From the NCBI RefSeq assembly GCF_022669155.1, contig NZ_JALBVB010000055.1, positions 72,025-116,508 on the forward strand: a stretch of DNA of 44,484 bases, written 5' to 3'. Every line of letters begins with the position of its first letter. The first letter of the stretch is position 1. Made by a program: the position numbers and the translations under genes. Source of the DNA: Kineococcus sp. TRM81007. Lineage in GTDB: Bacteria > Actinomycetota > Actinomycetes > Actinomycetales > Kineococcaceae. Below, piece by piece: positions 1-8,451 of this stretch. The notes beneath the pieces were generated by a model. That model did not search any database and was not told where the DNA came from. It saw only the letters and a list, made by a program, of their open reading frames with translations.

Positions 1-137
1 TCACCGCGGGGTGGCGGGGCCGTCGCGCGCTCGGTGGGGACGACGGGGGGCGCGGTGCGCGATGATCGGGGTGTCGACCGGGCGACGGAGCACCTCGACA
101 CCCCCACCCGCACCGCTCTGCAGGAAGAAGCACCACC

Positions 138-1364
138 GTGCCCCTCGCCCTCCTGGCCCTGGCCGTCGGCGCCTTCGGGATCGGGACCACCGAGTTCGTC
201 TCCATGGGTCTGCTGCCGCAGGTCGCCGAGGCGTTCGGCGTGTCCATCCCGCTCGCCGGCTGGATCATCACCGCCTACGCGATCGGCGTCGTCGTCGGCG
301 CCCCCACCCTGACGGCCCTGACCCACGCGCGACCGCGCCGGCAGGTCCTCCTCGGCCTCATGGTCCTGTTCACCGTCGGGCACGCCGCCACGGCGCTCGC
401 CCCGACCTTCGCGACCCTCGTGGGCGCCCGCTTCCTCACCGGCCTGGCGCACGGCGCGTTCTTCGGCGCCTCCGCCGTGGTGGCGCGCGCCCTGGCCCCC
501 GCCGGGAAGGAGGGGCGCGCGCTGTCCCTGGTGTTCGCCGGCCTCACGGTCGCCAACGTCGTCGGCGTCCCGCTGGGCACCTGGGTGGGCCAGCAGGCCG
601 GCTGGCGCGTCACGTACGCGCTGGTGGGGCTCATCGGGGTGGGCACCCTCGTCGCGGTCGCCGCGCTCGTGCCGGACGTGCGCGTGGGCACCGGGTCGCT
701 GCGCACCGAGCTGGCCGCGTTCGGGCGCGGGCAGGTGTGGCTGACGCTGCTCGTCACGGTCATCGGCTTCGGCGGGCTGTTCACCGTCCTCAGCTACGTC
801 TCGCCGCTGCTGACGGAGGTCTCCGGGCTGTCGGAGTCGTCGGTGTCGTGGGTGCTGGTGCTCTTCGGCCTGGGTGCGACGGCGGGCAACCTGCTGGGCG
901 GTCGCCTGTCCGACTGGTCCGTGCAGAACACCCTGGTGATGGGGATGGCGGGTCTGGTGGTGGTGTACGCGGCGCTGTTCGCGCTGGCGTCCTCGCCGGT
1001 CGCCGCGGCCGCCGGGGTGTTCGCGTTCGCGTTCGTCGCGTTCTCGATGTCCGCGGCGATCCAGACGCGCGGGATCGTCGCGGCCGGGGGCGGGGCGAGC
1101 ATGGCCTCGGCCGCCATGCAGGCGGCGTTCAACACGGGCAACGCGTTGGGCGCCCTCCTCGGCGGGGCCGTCATCGACGCCGGGTTCGGCTACGCCTCCC
1201 CCGCCCTGGTGGCCGTGGGGCTGTCGGTGGTGGGCCTGGGGGTGCTGGCGCTCGCCACGCACGCCGACAGCACGGGCCGCGCCCCGCTGGACCCGGCCGT
1301 CGCGGCGGTCCCGGCGCAGCGGCGCCGCACCGCGGCGAAGCGCACGGAGGACGCCGGTGCGTGA
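138..1364 (+). CDS. MFS drug/sugar efflux transporter (DHA1, AraJ/Cmx-like)
   Basis: This 408-residue membrane protein has about twelve hydrophobic segments and opens with the IGTTEFVSMGLLP signature typical of AraJ/Cmx-like proton-driven exporters. The loop after the second helix (THARPRRQVLLG) fits the basic motif A of the major facilitator superfamily. The family exports small molecules such as chloramphenicol-like drugs or sugars; the substrate cannot be read from the sequence. The GTG start is preceded by GGAAG at a suitable distance. Its end overlaps the following acetyltransferase gene by 8 bp, so the two are probably co-transcribed and might together give efflux plus acetylation of the same class of compound (inference). 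The first 137 bases of the window show no gene I can support. Confidence 0.9.
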   Translation: MPLALLALAVGAFGIGTTEFVSMGLLPQVAEAFGVSIPLAGWIITAYAIGVVVGAPTLTALTHARPRRQVLLGLMVLFTVGHAATALAPTFATLVGARFLTGLAHGAFFGASAVVARALAPAGKEGRALSLVFAGLTVANVVGVPLGTWVGQQAGWRVTYALVGLIGVGTLVAVAALVPDVRVGTGSLRTELAAFGRGQVWLTLLVTVIGFGGLFTVLSYVSPLLTEVSGLSESSVSWVLVLFGLGATAGNLLGGRLSDWSVQNTLVMGMAGLVVVYAALFALASSPVAAAAGVFAFAFVAFSMSAAIQTRGIVAAGGGASMASAAMQAAFNTGNALGALLGGAVIDAGFGYASPALVAVGLSVVGLGVLALATHADSTGRAPLDPAVAAVPAQRRRTAAKRTEDAGA

Positions 1365-1824
1365 GACGGCGGTCGTGGAGGTCGTCCCCGCCGAGCGCGG
1401 CGACACCCGGCTGGAGGCCCTGCTGGGCGAGGCCGTGGCCGAGCTGCTGCGCCGCTACCCGGACGGCAGCGCGGAGGAGTACCACCTGGCGCCCGGCACG
1501 CGGTTCCTGCTGGGGCTGCTGGACGGCGAGGCCGCCGGGTGCATCGCGCAGTCGGACGCGGACCCCGTGGAGTTCACCGGCGGCGTGGACATGAAGCGGG
1601 TGTTCGTGCGCGAGGGCGCGCGCGGGCACGGCGTCGCCCGGCGGATGGTCGCGGCGTTCGAGGACCTGGCCCGCGAGCGCGGGGCGCGACGGGTGCGGCT
1701 GGAGACGGGGACGAAGCAGCCCGAGGCGGTCGCGCTCTACACCGCGCTGGGGTACGAACGGATCGAGCCGTTCGGGCAGTGGGCCGACAGCCCGCTGTGC
1801 CTGTGCTTCGGCAAGGAGCTGTGA
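1357..1824 (+). CDS. GNAT family N-acetyltransferase
   Basis: This 155-residue protein has the layout of a single GNAT domain. The segment VFVREGARGHGVARRMV around residues 82-98 carries the R/Q-x-x-G-x-G/A acetyl-CoA pyrophosphate loop, and EAVALYTALGYERIEPFG near the C terminus is the usual last strand of the fold. GNAT enzymes transfer acetyl from acetyl-CoA to an amine; the acceptor is unknown here. It overlaps the exporter gene upstream by 8 bp and therefore depends on its transcript. A resistance-type pairing of exporter and acetyltransferase is possible but not shown. Confidence 0.88.
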   Translation: MRETAVVEVVPAERGDTRLEALLGEAVAELLRRYPDGSAEEYHLAPGTRFLLGLLDGEAAGCIAQSDADPVEFTGGVDMKRVFVREGARGHGVARRMVAAFEDLARERGARRVRLETGTKQPEAVALYTALGYERIEPFGQWADSPLCLCFGKEL

Positions 1825-1832
1825 GCCGCCTC

Positions 1833-1864
1833 CGGTTTCGGTGAGCCGAAACCGTGTGTACGGT
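1833..1864 (+). promoter_or_regulatory. Perfect 9-bp-arm palindrome plus -10 box before mntH
   Basis: The arms CGGTTTCGG (1833-1841) and CCGAAACCG (1846-1854) form a perfect inverted repeat around TGAG. A TACGGT -10-like hexamer follows at 1859-1864, exactly six bases before the GTG at 1871, which is the spacing of a leaderless actinobacterial promoter. The palindrome would cover the -35 region. Its centre (GGTGAGCC) resembles the centre of DtxR/IdeR-type boxes (GGTTAGCC), so a metal-responsive DtxR/MntR-family repressor is a reasonable but unproven guess. Confidence 0.6.
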
Positions 1865-1870
1865 CTCGCC

Positions 1871-3118
1871 GTGACCACGGACGCGCCCCCTGCCGAGCAG
1901 GAGAACACCCGCACGTCCCGCGCGGGGCTGCTGCGCCTGCTCGGCCCGGCGTTCGTCGCTTCCATCGCCTACGTCGATCCCGGCAACGTCGCCGCGAACC
2001 TCACCGCCGGCGCCCGCTACGGCTACCTGCTGCTGTGGGTGCTCGTGGCCGCCAACGCCATGGCGGTGCTCGTGCAGTACCTCTCCGCCAAGCTCAGCGT
2101 CGTCACCGGCCGCACCCTGCCGGAGCTGCTGCGCGAGCGCCTGGGCAGGCCCGCCCGCCTGGCCTACTGGGGGCAGGCGGAGCTGGTCGCGATCGCCACC
2201 GACCTCGCCGAGGTCATCGGCGGCGCCGTCGCCCTGAACCTGCTGTTCGGCACCCCGCTGCTCACCGGCGGCGTCATCACCGGTGCGGCGTCGCTGCTGC
2301 TGCTGGCCCTGCACAACCGGGCCGGCGTGCGGTGGTTCGAGGCGGCGGTGGTGGCGCTGCTGCTGGTGGTCGTCGCGGGGTTCGTCTCCGGCGTGGTGCT
2401 CGCCCCGCCGGACGCGGGCGAGGCCGCCGCCGGGCTGGTGCCGCGGTTCGCCGGCGCCGACACCGTCCTGCTGGCCGCGAGCATGCTGGGCGCGACCGTC
2501 ATGCCGCACGCCATCTACCTGCACTCGGCGATGGCGCGCGACCACCACGGCGAGGTGGCGCCCGCCCGGCGGCGGCGCGTGCTCGCCGCCACCCGCGTGG
2601 ACGTGCTCGCGGCCCTCGTCCTGGCGGGGCTGGTGAACATCTCCATGCTGCTGCTGGCCGCGTCCGCGCTGCGGGGCGTGCCGGGCACCGACACGCTGGA
2701 GGGCGCGCACGCCGCGGTCCTCGGCGGCCTGGGCACGGGGGCGGCGCTGCTGTTCGCGATCGGGCTGCTCGCCTCGGGCCTGGCGTCGACGTCCGTGGGC
2801 GCCTACGCGGGCTCGATCATCATGCAGGGGCTGCTGCGCATCGACGTGCCGCTGCTGGTGCGGCGGGCCGTCACGCTCGTGCCGGCGCTGGTGTGCCTGG
2901 GGGTGGGGGTGGACCCGACGCGCGCGCTGGTGGTGAGCCAGGTGGTGCTGAGCTTCGGCATCCCGTTCGCGCTGGTGCCGCTGGTGCGGCTGACCGGTTC
3001 GCGCGAGCTCATGGGTGAGCACGTCAACCGCACCGGCACGCGCGCTGTGGCCATCGCGGCCGTGGCCCTGGTCGTGGCCCTGAACGCCGCCCTGCTCTAC
3101 CTGACCTTCACCGCCTGA
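1871..3118 (+). CDS. mntH: NRAMP-family Mn2+/divalent metal transporter
   Basis: This 415-residue NRAMP transporter carries the metal-binding DPGN motif in the first transmembrane helix (residues 36-39, SIAYVDPGN) and the MPH motif of helix 6 (GATVMPHAIYLHS). Together these define proton-coupled manganese/iron importers. About eleven hydrophobic segments are visible. I place the start at GTG 1871, because a -10 box lies six bases upstream. The in-frame GTG at 1841 would fall inside the palindrome and has no ribosome site. The palindrome suggests metal-dependent repression. The gene converges on the peptidase gene across a shared hairpin terminator. Confidence 0.92.
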   Translation: MTTDAPPAEQENTRTSRAGLLRLLGPAFVASIAYVDPGNVAANLTAGARYGYLLLWVLVAANAMAVLVQYLSAKLSVVTGRTLPELLRERLGRPARLAYWGQAELVAIATDLAEVIGGAVALNLLFGTPLLTGGVITGAASLLLLALHNRAGVRWFEAAVVALLLVVVAGFVSGVVLAPPDAGEAAAGLVPRFAGADTVLLAASMLGATVMPHAIYLHSAMARDHHGEVAPARRRRVLAATRVDVLAALVLAGLVNISMLLLAASALRGVPGTDTLEGAHAAVLGGLGTGAALLFAIGLLASGLASTSVGAYAGSIIMQGLLRIDVPLLVRRAVTLVPALVCLGVGVDPTRALVVSQVVLSFGIPFALVPLVRLTGSRELMGEHVNRTGTRAVAIAAVALVVALNAALLYLTFTA

Positions 3119-3134
3119 CCCCGCCCGACCCCGC

Positions 3135-3168
3135 GGTGATCAAGGAAGTGGCGACTTCCTCGATCACC
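3135..3168. terminator. Bidirectional hairpin terminator between mntH and the S9 peptidase
   Basis: A 15-bp stem (3135-3149 with 3154-3168, one mismatch) closes on a four-base loop in the gap between two convergent genes. There is no strong T tract, as is usual in GC-rich actinobacteria. Confidence 0.75.
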
Positions 3169-3187
3169 GAGGGGTGGGGTTCGGGGG

Positions 3188-4990
3188 TCAGGGGAGGTGG
3201 CGGCGGGCGAAGTCCAGCTCGACGCGCATCTGGCGCACCCGCTCGTCGTCCAGCAGGGAACCGTGCCCGGCGTCGTACCGGTACGTCTCGTGCGCGACGC
3301 CGCGCGCCTCCAGCCGGGCCAGGTAGTTCTCGATCTGCCGGATCGGGCAGCGCGGGTCGTTCTGCCCGGCGAGCACCAGCACCGGCGCGCGCACTTCGTC
3401 CACGTAGGTGATCGGCGAGGAGTCCTCGTACTTGCCGGGCACCTGCTGCGGGGAGCCGCCGAACAGGGAGCGATCGAACGCCTTCAGCCCCTCCATCTCG
3501 TCCTCGTAGGCGGCGACGTAGTCCGCCACCGGCACCGCGGCCAGGCCCACCGCCCACCGCTGCGGTTGCGTGCCCAGGCCCAGCAGCGTCAGGTACCCGC
3601 CCCAGGAGGCGCCGGCCAGGACCAGCCGGTCCGGGTCCGCGACGCCCGCGGCGACGAGGTGGTCGGCGACGGCGGCGACGTCGGCGAGCTCGGTGTGCCC
3701 GACCCGTTCCTCCAGCGCGTCCCGCCACGCGGAGCCGTACCCGGTGGAGCCGCGGTAGTTCACCTGCACGACGGCGTACCCCTCGTCCACCCAGGTGGCC
3801 GGGTAGGCGCGGAAGGCGTCGGTGTCGTGGGCGGTGGGTCCGCCGTGGACCTCCACCACCAGCGGCAGCGGGCCGGTGGCGCCGGGCGGCCGGCGCAGCA
3901 GCGCGTGCACCCGCCCGCCGGGGCCGTCGACGTCCACGTCCTCCACCGGGACCGACTCGGGCGCGGCCTCGCCCGGCGCGCGCAGCAGCACGTCGCCGGC
4001 GAGGGTGCGCACGGCGGTCGGGGTGGCCGCGGAGGACCAGGTGAGCCACACGTCGCCGTCGGGCCGGGCGGTGGCGGAGCCGACGCTGCCCCCCTGCGGG
4101 CCGATCGCCTCCACCTGCCCGGTGGTGAGGTCCACGCGGTGCAGCAGGGTGCGGGCGCGGTGGTCCACGAGCACGACGAGGCCGCGCCCGTCGCGGGTCC
4201 ACTCCGCGCCGGCGACCTCCCCGGGGACACCGAGCACGACGGGCGTCTCCGCGCCGGTGGTGACGTCGAGGACGAGGAGCTCGGCGCGGCCGGCGCGCTC
4301 GTGCTCCACGAGCAGGCGGGCGTCGCCCGGCACGGGGCTGAACGCGATGGGTGAGACGCCCTTGCCGGGACCGTCGGACAGTTCCCGCACCGTGGAGCCG
4401 TCGGCCAGGCGCAGCACCCGCAGGTCCGGGTGGCGGGAGTCGCCGTGCTCGGAGTGCGAGAGCGCGACCAGCTCCTCGTCCGGGGAGAGGTCGGCGATCC
4501 AGGCGTCCTCGCGGTGGGCGTACAGCACCCGCAGGGCGCCACCCGGGCCGTCGACGACGTGCACGCGGGTGCCGTGCTCGTCGTCGCTGCCGCCGACGAC
4601 GGCGACGCCGCTGCGCCCGATCGCCAGCCCCGCCGGGTAGGCGGCCGGGACGCCGAGGGGGTCCTCGACGCCCTCACCGGGGCCGGACCCGAACGGCTGG
4701 CGACGCCACACCCCGAACTCGTCGCCGGCGGTGTCGTCGAACCACCACACGAACTCCCCCGCCGGGTCGATCGTGGCGGTGGAGGTGCCCTCGGGCCGGT
4801 CGGTGGCGCGGTGCAGCTCACCGGTGCGGGCGTCGAAGGAGTGCACCTCCAGCACGCCGTGCACGGTGGCCTCGACGACGCAGCGGTCCGGCGCGTCCTC
4901 GGCCCACTCGGGCAGCCCGACCCGGCTGGCGCGGAAGCGCCGCTCCCAGACGGGGACCTCGGGGGCGGGGTTCTGCTGCGGTTCGCTCAC
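3188..4990 (-). CDS. S9 family prolyl oligopeptidase-like serine peptidase
   Basis: The 600-residue protein has an N-terminal beta-propeller-like part (about 40-340) and a C-terminal alpha/beta hydrolase domain (about 360-600). The catalytic triad is visible: Ser462 in GASWGGY, Asp545 in QNDPRCP and His576 in DAGHGS, with the oxyanion stretch VHGGP near 381. This matches S9C acylaminoacyl/oligopeptidases that cleave short peptides in the cytoplasm; no signal peptide is seen. It stands alone on the minus strand, 36 bp before the CBS-protein pair, with which it could share a transcript. The start ATG at 4990 gives the expected N terminus. Confidence 0.9.
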   Translation of the reverse strand: MSEPQQNPAPEVPVWERRFRASRVGLPEWAEDAPDRCVVEATVHGVLEVHSFDARTGELHRATDRPEGTSTATIDPAGEFVWWFDDTAGDEFGVWRRQPFGSGPGEGVEDPLGVPAAYPAGLAIGRSGVAVVGGSDDEHGTRVHVVDGPGGALRVLYAHREDAWIADLSPDEELVALSHSEHGDSRHPDLRVLRLADGSTVRELSDGPGKGVSPIAFSPVPGDARLLVEHERAGRAELLVLDVTTGAETPVVLGVPGEVAGAEWTRDGRGLVVLVDHRARTLLHRVDLTTGQVEAIGPQGGSVGSATARPDGDVWLTWSSAATPTAVRTLAGDVLLRAPGEAAPESVPVEDVDVDGPGGRVHALLRRPPGATGPLPLVVEVHGGPTAHDTDAFRAYPATWVDEGYAVVQVNYRGSTGYGSAWRDALEERVGHTELADVAAVADHLVAAGVADPDRLVLAGASWGGYLTLLGLGTQPQRWAVGLAAVPVADYVAAYEDEMEGLKAFDRSLFGGSPQQVPGKYEDSSPITYVDEVRAPVLVLAGQNDPRCPIRQIENYLARLEARGVAHETYRYDAGHGSLLDDERVRQMRVELDFARRHLP

Positions 4991-5026
4991 CCCGCCGATC
5001 GTGCCACGGCTCCCGTCCGGGGCGGC

Positions 5027-6052
5027 TCAGCCCGCCGCCACCGGCGCCGGGAGCAGGCGGTGCAGCACGTCGGCGAGGGTGACGACGCCGCGGACGGTGC
5101 CGTCGCGGGTGCCGTCGCCGGTGACGACGGCGAGGTGGTTGCGGGTCTCCCGCATGGCCGTCAGCGCCGCGTGCACGGTGGTGTCCTCGGCGAGGGTGAA
5201 CACCGGCCGGGCGAACGGCGCCACGGGGGTCGCGTCGGGTTCGGTGAGGGTGTCGCGGACGTGGACGACACCGGTGACGCGGTCGGGGGCGCCGACGAGG
5301 ACGCGCAGGTGCCCGGTGCGGCGGGTGACCTCGCGCACGTCCCCGGCGGTCGCACCCGCCGGCACCACGCCCAGCGGAGCACCGGGCCGCAGCAGGTCGC
5401 GCACCGTCATCCGCTGCAGCTCCAGGGCGCCGGACAGCTGCGCGGAGAACCGCGCGTCGAGGGCGCCGACGTTCGCGGAGTGCTCCAGCAGGTGGCGCAG
5501 CGAATCGGGGCTGTGCCCGGCGGCGACCTCGTCGGCCGGTTCGGCGCCGGCGCGGCGGACGAGGGCGTTGGCGGCGGAGTTCAGCAGCTTCAGCACCGGC
5601 CGGAAGACGAGCATGAACGCGCGCATCGGCAGCGCCAGCAGGACGGCCGAGCGCTCCGGGTGGGCGATGGCCCAGGACTTCGGGGCCATCTCGCCCACCA
5701 CGAGGTGGACGAAGGTGACCACGAACAGCGCGAGGACGAAACCGATGACGTCGGCGGCCACCGGCGGCAGGCCCACCCCCTCGAACAGCGGGGTCAGCCA
5801 GTGGTGGACGGCGGGCTTGCTGATCGCGCCCAGGGCGAGGGTGCACGCGGTGATGCCGAGCTGCGAACCGGCCAGCAGCACCGTCAGCTCCGAGGAGCTG
5901 CGCAGCGCGGCGCGGCCGGCGGCGGTCCCGGCCGCGTCCTCCAGGCGGTGCCGCTTGGCGGCCAGCAGGGCGAACTCGACCGCCACGAAGAACGCGCTCA
6001 GCGCGACGATGACGACGGTGGCGGGGACCACGACCCACGGGTCGTCGCTCAT
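5027..6052 (-). CDS. CNNM/HlyC-CorC-type membrane protein with CBS pair (short form)
   Basis: The 341-residue protein has an N-terminal DUF21/CNNM transmembrane domain (three or four helices, residues 1-170) containing the family segment AGSQLGITACTLALG, followed by two CBS repeats (about 200-335). It ends right after the CBS pair, so it lacks the C-terminal CorC/HlyC domain present in its neighbour. The family is implicated in Mg2+ or Co2+ transport, with CBS domains sensing adenine nucleotides. Its start overlaps the stop of the upstream paralogue by 4 bp (ATGA), so the two are translationally coupled and probably form a heteromer (inference). Confidence 0.87.
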   Translation of the reverse strand: MSDDPWVVVPATVVIVALSAFFVAVEFALLAAKRHRLEDAAGTAAGRAALRSSSELTVLLAGSQLGITACTLALGAISKPAVHHWLTPLFEGVGLPPVAADVIGFVLALFVVTFVHLVVGEMAPKSWAIAHPERSAVLLALPMRAFMLVFRPVLKLLNSAANALVRRAGAEPADEVAAGHSPDSLRHLLEHSANVGALDARFSAQLSGALELQRMTVRDLLRPGAPLGVVPAGATAGDVREVTRRTGHLRVLVGAPDRVTGVVHVRDTLTEPDATPVAPFARPVFTLAEDTTVHAALTAMRETRNHLAVVTGDGTRDGTVRGVVTLADVLHRLLPAPVAAG

Positions 6053-7437
6053 CGGGAACCCTCCCGCTCGGTGGTGGTGGTGGTCGTCGCGGCAGGCAGT
6101 TCCAGGCGCACCCGCGAGGGGACGTGGCGCTCGACGGCGAGGACCGCCACGCGCAGCACCCCGGGCTCGGCGTCCTCGTCGCGGGCCAGGTCGGCCGGGT
6201 CGGCGGGCAGCTCGACGTCCAGCGCGGCGCCCTCGGCGGGCAGGCCGCCGTGGGCGGCGATGACCAGGCCGGCGATCGTCTCGTAGTCACCGCGCGGGAG
6301 GTCCACGCCGAGGGCCCGCTCGACCTCGTCGACGTGCACCTCGCCGGACATCTCCCAGACGCCGTCGCCCTCGACGGGCACGTACCCTGGGCGGGCCTCG
6401 TCGTGCTCGTCGGTGATCTCCCCGACGAGTTCCTCGGCGAGGTCCTCCACGGTGACGACACCGGCGAAGCCGCCGTGCTCGTCGACGGCGCAGGCGAGCT
6501 GGTTCCTCGTCTCGCCGAGCTGGCGCAGCACGTCGGGCAGCGCCGTGAGGGTGGAGACGACCAGCGCCGGGCGCGCGATCGCGGTGACCGGGGCGGTGTC
6601 GGGTTCGGTGGTGGTGAGCAGGTCGGCCAGGTGCACGACGCCGACCACGTCACCCGCGCCGGCGGCCACGACGGGGTAGCGCGAGTGGCCGACCGCCATG
6701 AGCGCCCGGACCAGGCCGAGGTCGTCGGTGTCGGTGACGACGTCCACCCGGGAGCGGGGGATCATCGCGTGCTCCACGTCGCGCTGCGGGAAGTCGAGGA
6801 TGCGGTCGAGCACGACGGCCAGTTCCGCGGGCAGGTCACCGCTCTCGCGGGAGTCCTCGACGATGTGCTCCAGGTCTCGCGCGGTGGCGGCGTGCTCGAC
6901 GTCGTGCACCGGCTCGATGCGCAGCGCCTTCAGCAGCGCGTTGGACGCCTGGTCGAAGACCCGGATCAGCCAGCCGAACACCTTCAGGTAGACGAGGGTG
7001 GAGCGCGCCAGCCGCGTGGCCACCGGCTCGGGCCGGGCGATGGCGTAGTTCTTCGGGAACAGCTCGCCGAACAGCATCTGCACGAACGTGGACAGCAGCA
7101 GCGCGACGACCGCGCCGACGCCCACGCTGACGGCGGTGGGCACGCCCACCCCGCCCAGCAGCGCGCCCAGCGACTCGCCGATGAGCGGTTCGGCGACGTA
7201 GCCGACGAGCAGGCCGGTGACGGTGATGCCGAGCTGCGCGCCGGACAGCATGAAGGAGGTGCGCCGGGTGACCGCCAGGGCGCGCCGCGCGCCGGCGTCG
7301 CCGGCCTCGGCCCGGGCGTTGAGCCCGGAGCGGTCCACCGACATGTAGGCGAACTCCTGGGCCACGAAGTAGGCGGTGGCCACGGTGATGAGCACGACCA
7401 CCAGCACGCCCAGGAGGAGGGTGAGCACGTCCGTCAC
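6049..7437 (-). CDS. CNNM/HlyC-CorC-type membrane protein with CBS pair and CorC domain
   Basis: The 462-residue protein has a DUF21 transmembrane domain (about 5-190, with SGAQLGITVTGLLVGY), a CBS pair (about 210-335) and a C-terminal CorC/HlyC domain (about 350-440, with the family-typical RGDYETIAGLV). I chose GTG 7437 because it begins the first hydrophobic helix and has a GAGG-rich ribosome site upstream; the open frame extends further upstream without a domain. Known relatives act in divalent-cation efflux or homeostasis at the inner membrane. It is the first gene of a two-gene unit with the shorter paralogue. Confidence 0.87.
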   Translation of the reverse strand: MTDVLTLLLGVLVVVLITVATAYFVAQEFAYMSVDRSGLNARAEAGDAGARRALAVTRRTSFMLSGAQLGITVTGLLVGYVAEPLIGESLGALLGGVGVPTAVSVGVGAVVALLLSTFVQMLFGELFPKNYAIARPEPVATRLARSTLVYLKVFGWLIRVFDQASNALLKALRIEPVHDVEHAATARDLEHIVEDSRESGDLPAELAVVLDRILDFPQRDVEHAMIPRSRVDVVTDTDDLGLVRALMAVGHSRYPVVAAGAGDVVGVVHLADLLTTTEPDTAPVTAIARPALVVSTLTALPDVLRQLGETRNQLACAVDEHGGFAGVVTVEDLAEELVGEITDEHDEARPGYVPVEGDGVWEMSGEVHVDEVERALGVDLPRGDYETIAGLVIAAHGGLPAEGAALDVELPADPADLARDEDAEPGVLRVAVLAVERHVPSRVRLELPAATTTTTTEREGSR

Positions 7438-7578
7438 CGTCCGTGCACCCCCTCGGCAGCGCGGGGGCGCGCGGGTCGCGCGGTGACGGAGCAGGTACTT
7501 GAGGGTTCGTCGGGGTGGTCGTCGTCGCACACGGCGGCGGCGTTCCTCTTCCTGGTCTCGGGGACGGCTGTCCCCGGC

Positions 7579-8331
7579 TCAACGGGACGGTGCGGGGGTG
7601 AGTTCCCGCGGCAGCGCGAACCGGGTGGTGACCCGCCGGGCGAACGCGACGTGGTCGGGGGCCCGGCCGGCGAGGTCGCCGAACCCGGCGGCGGTGAGCA
7701 GCCCGTCGTCCAGCTCGAGCAGCTCGGCGGTGCGCAGCGGCCACGGCTCGTGCTCGTTGGCGATCCAGCGGGTGCGCCCGCGGCGGGCGGCGTGCAGGCC
7801 GTAGCGGGCGCTGACGAACGTGGCGACGTCGTCGGGTGCGGCGAGCGGTCCTCCCTCCCGGACGGCGACCCGGCTGGCGACCCCGGCACGGGTGCGGCAC
7901 GTCCACAGCAGTTCCCGGGCGCCGTCGCGCACCCGCACGGCGTGGCGCATCAGCGACCACCGGTACGGCAGGGCGAACACCGCGCGGGCGCCGAGCACGA
8001 CGGCGAGGCGGGAGGCGTCGAGGCTGGCGAACACCACGCCGCGGCGGCCGGCGTCGTCCACGGAGTAGAACCGCACGTTGGTCTCCAGGAACGTGCCCAG
8101 GTGCGGCACGGCGGGCAGTTCCGCCGGGGCGGCACCGCGCAGCGTGAACGGCAGCAGCCCCACGTACGTGCGCCCGTCGAGGACGTCGGGGCGGGTGCCT
8201 GGCGGCAGGTGCGGCGCGACGAGGGCGGGGTCGGCGGCCCAGTGCAGGAAGGCGATGTCGTCCCAGTGCTGGTGCATCACCACCGGCCCGCCCAGCGGCG
8301 GCGCGGTCGTCGACGGCAGGCGCTCGATCAC
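7579..8331 (-). CDS. DUF2071 (YqjF-like) protein
   Basis: The 250-residue protein begins with a segment typical of DUF2071/YqjF proteins: HWDDIAFLHW, then HLPPGTRPDVLDGRTYVGLLPF, then ETNVRFYSVD. The family's biochemical role is unknown and no catalytic residues are evident. There are no signal peptide or membrane helices. It is divergent from the ATPase-like gene on the other side of a 120-bp intergenic region. Confidence 0.82.
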   Translation of the reverse strand: MIERLPSTTAPPLGGPVVMHQHWDDIAFLHWAADPALVAPHLPPGTRPDVLDGRTYVGLLPFTLRGAAPAELPAVPHLGTFLETNVRFYSVDDAGRRGVVFASLDASRLAVVLGARAVFALPYRWSLMRHAVRVRDGARELLWTCRTRAGVASRVAVREGGPLAAPDDVATFVSARYGLHAARRGRTRWIANEHEPWPLRTAELLELDDGLLTAAGFGDLAGRAPDHVAFARRVTTRFALPRELTPAPSR

Positions 8332-8451
8332 CCCTCCAGGGTGGCCCCGGGCGGGGGCCCCGGCACGGGCGACCCCCTTGAGTGACCGCTTATCGACGAG
8401 GCGTCACCGGGCTCTAGAGTGCGCTGAGGACGGCGGGGAGGGGGGCACGCG

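Noticed and set aside
4430-6286. Long plus-strand frame over the peptidase and CBS genes
   Set aside because: Composition rich in Arg/Gly/Ala without domains; the minus-strand genes are clearly real.
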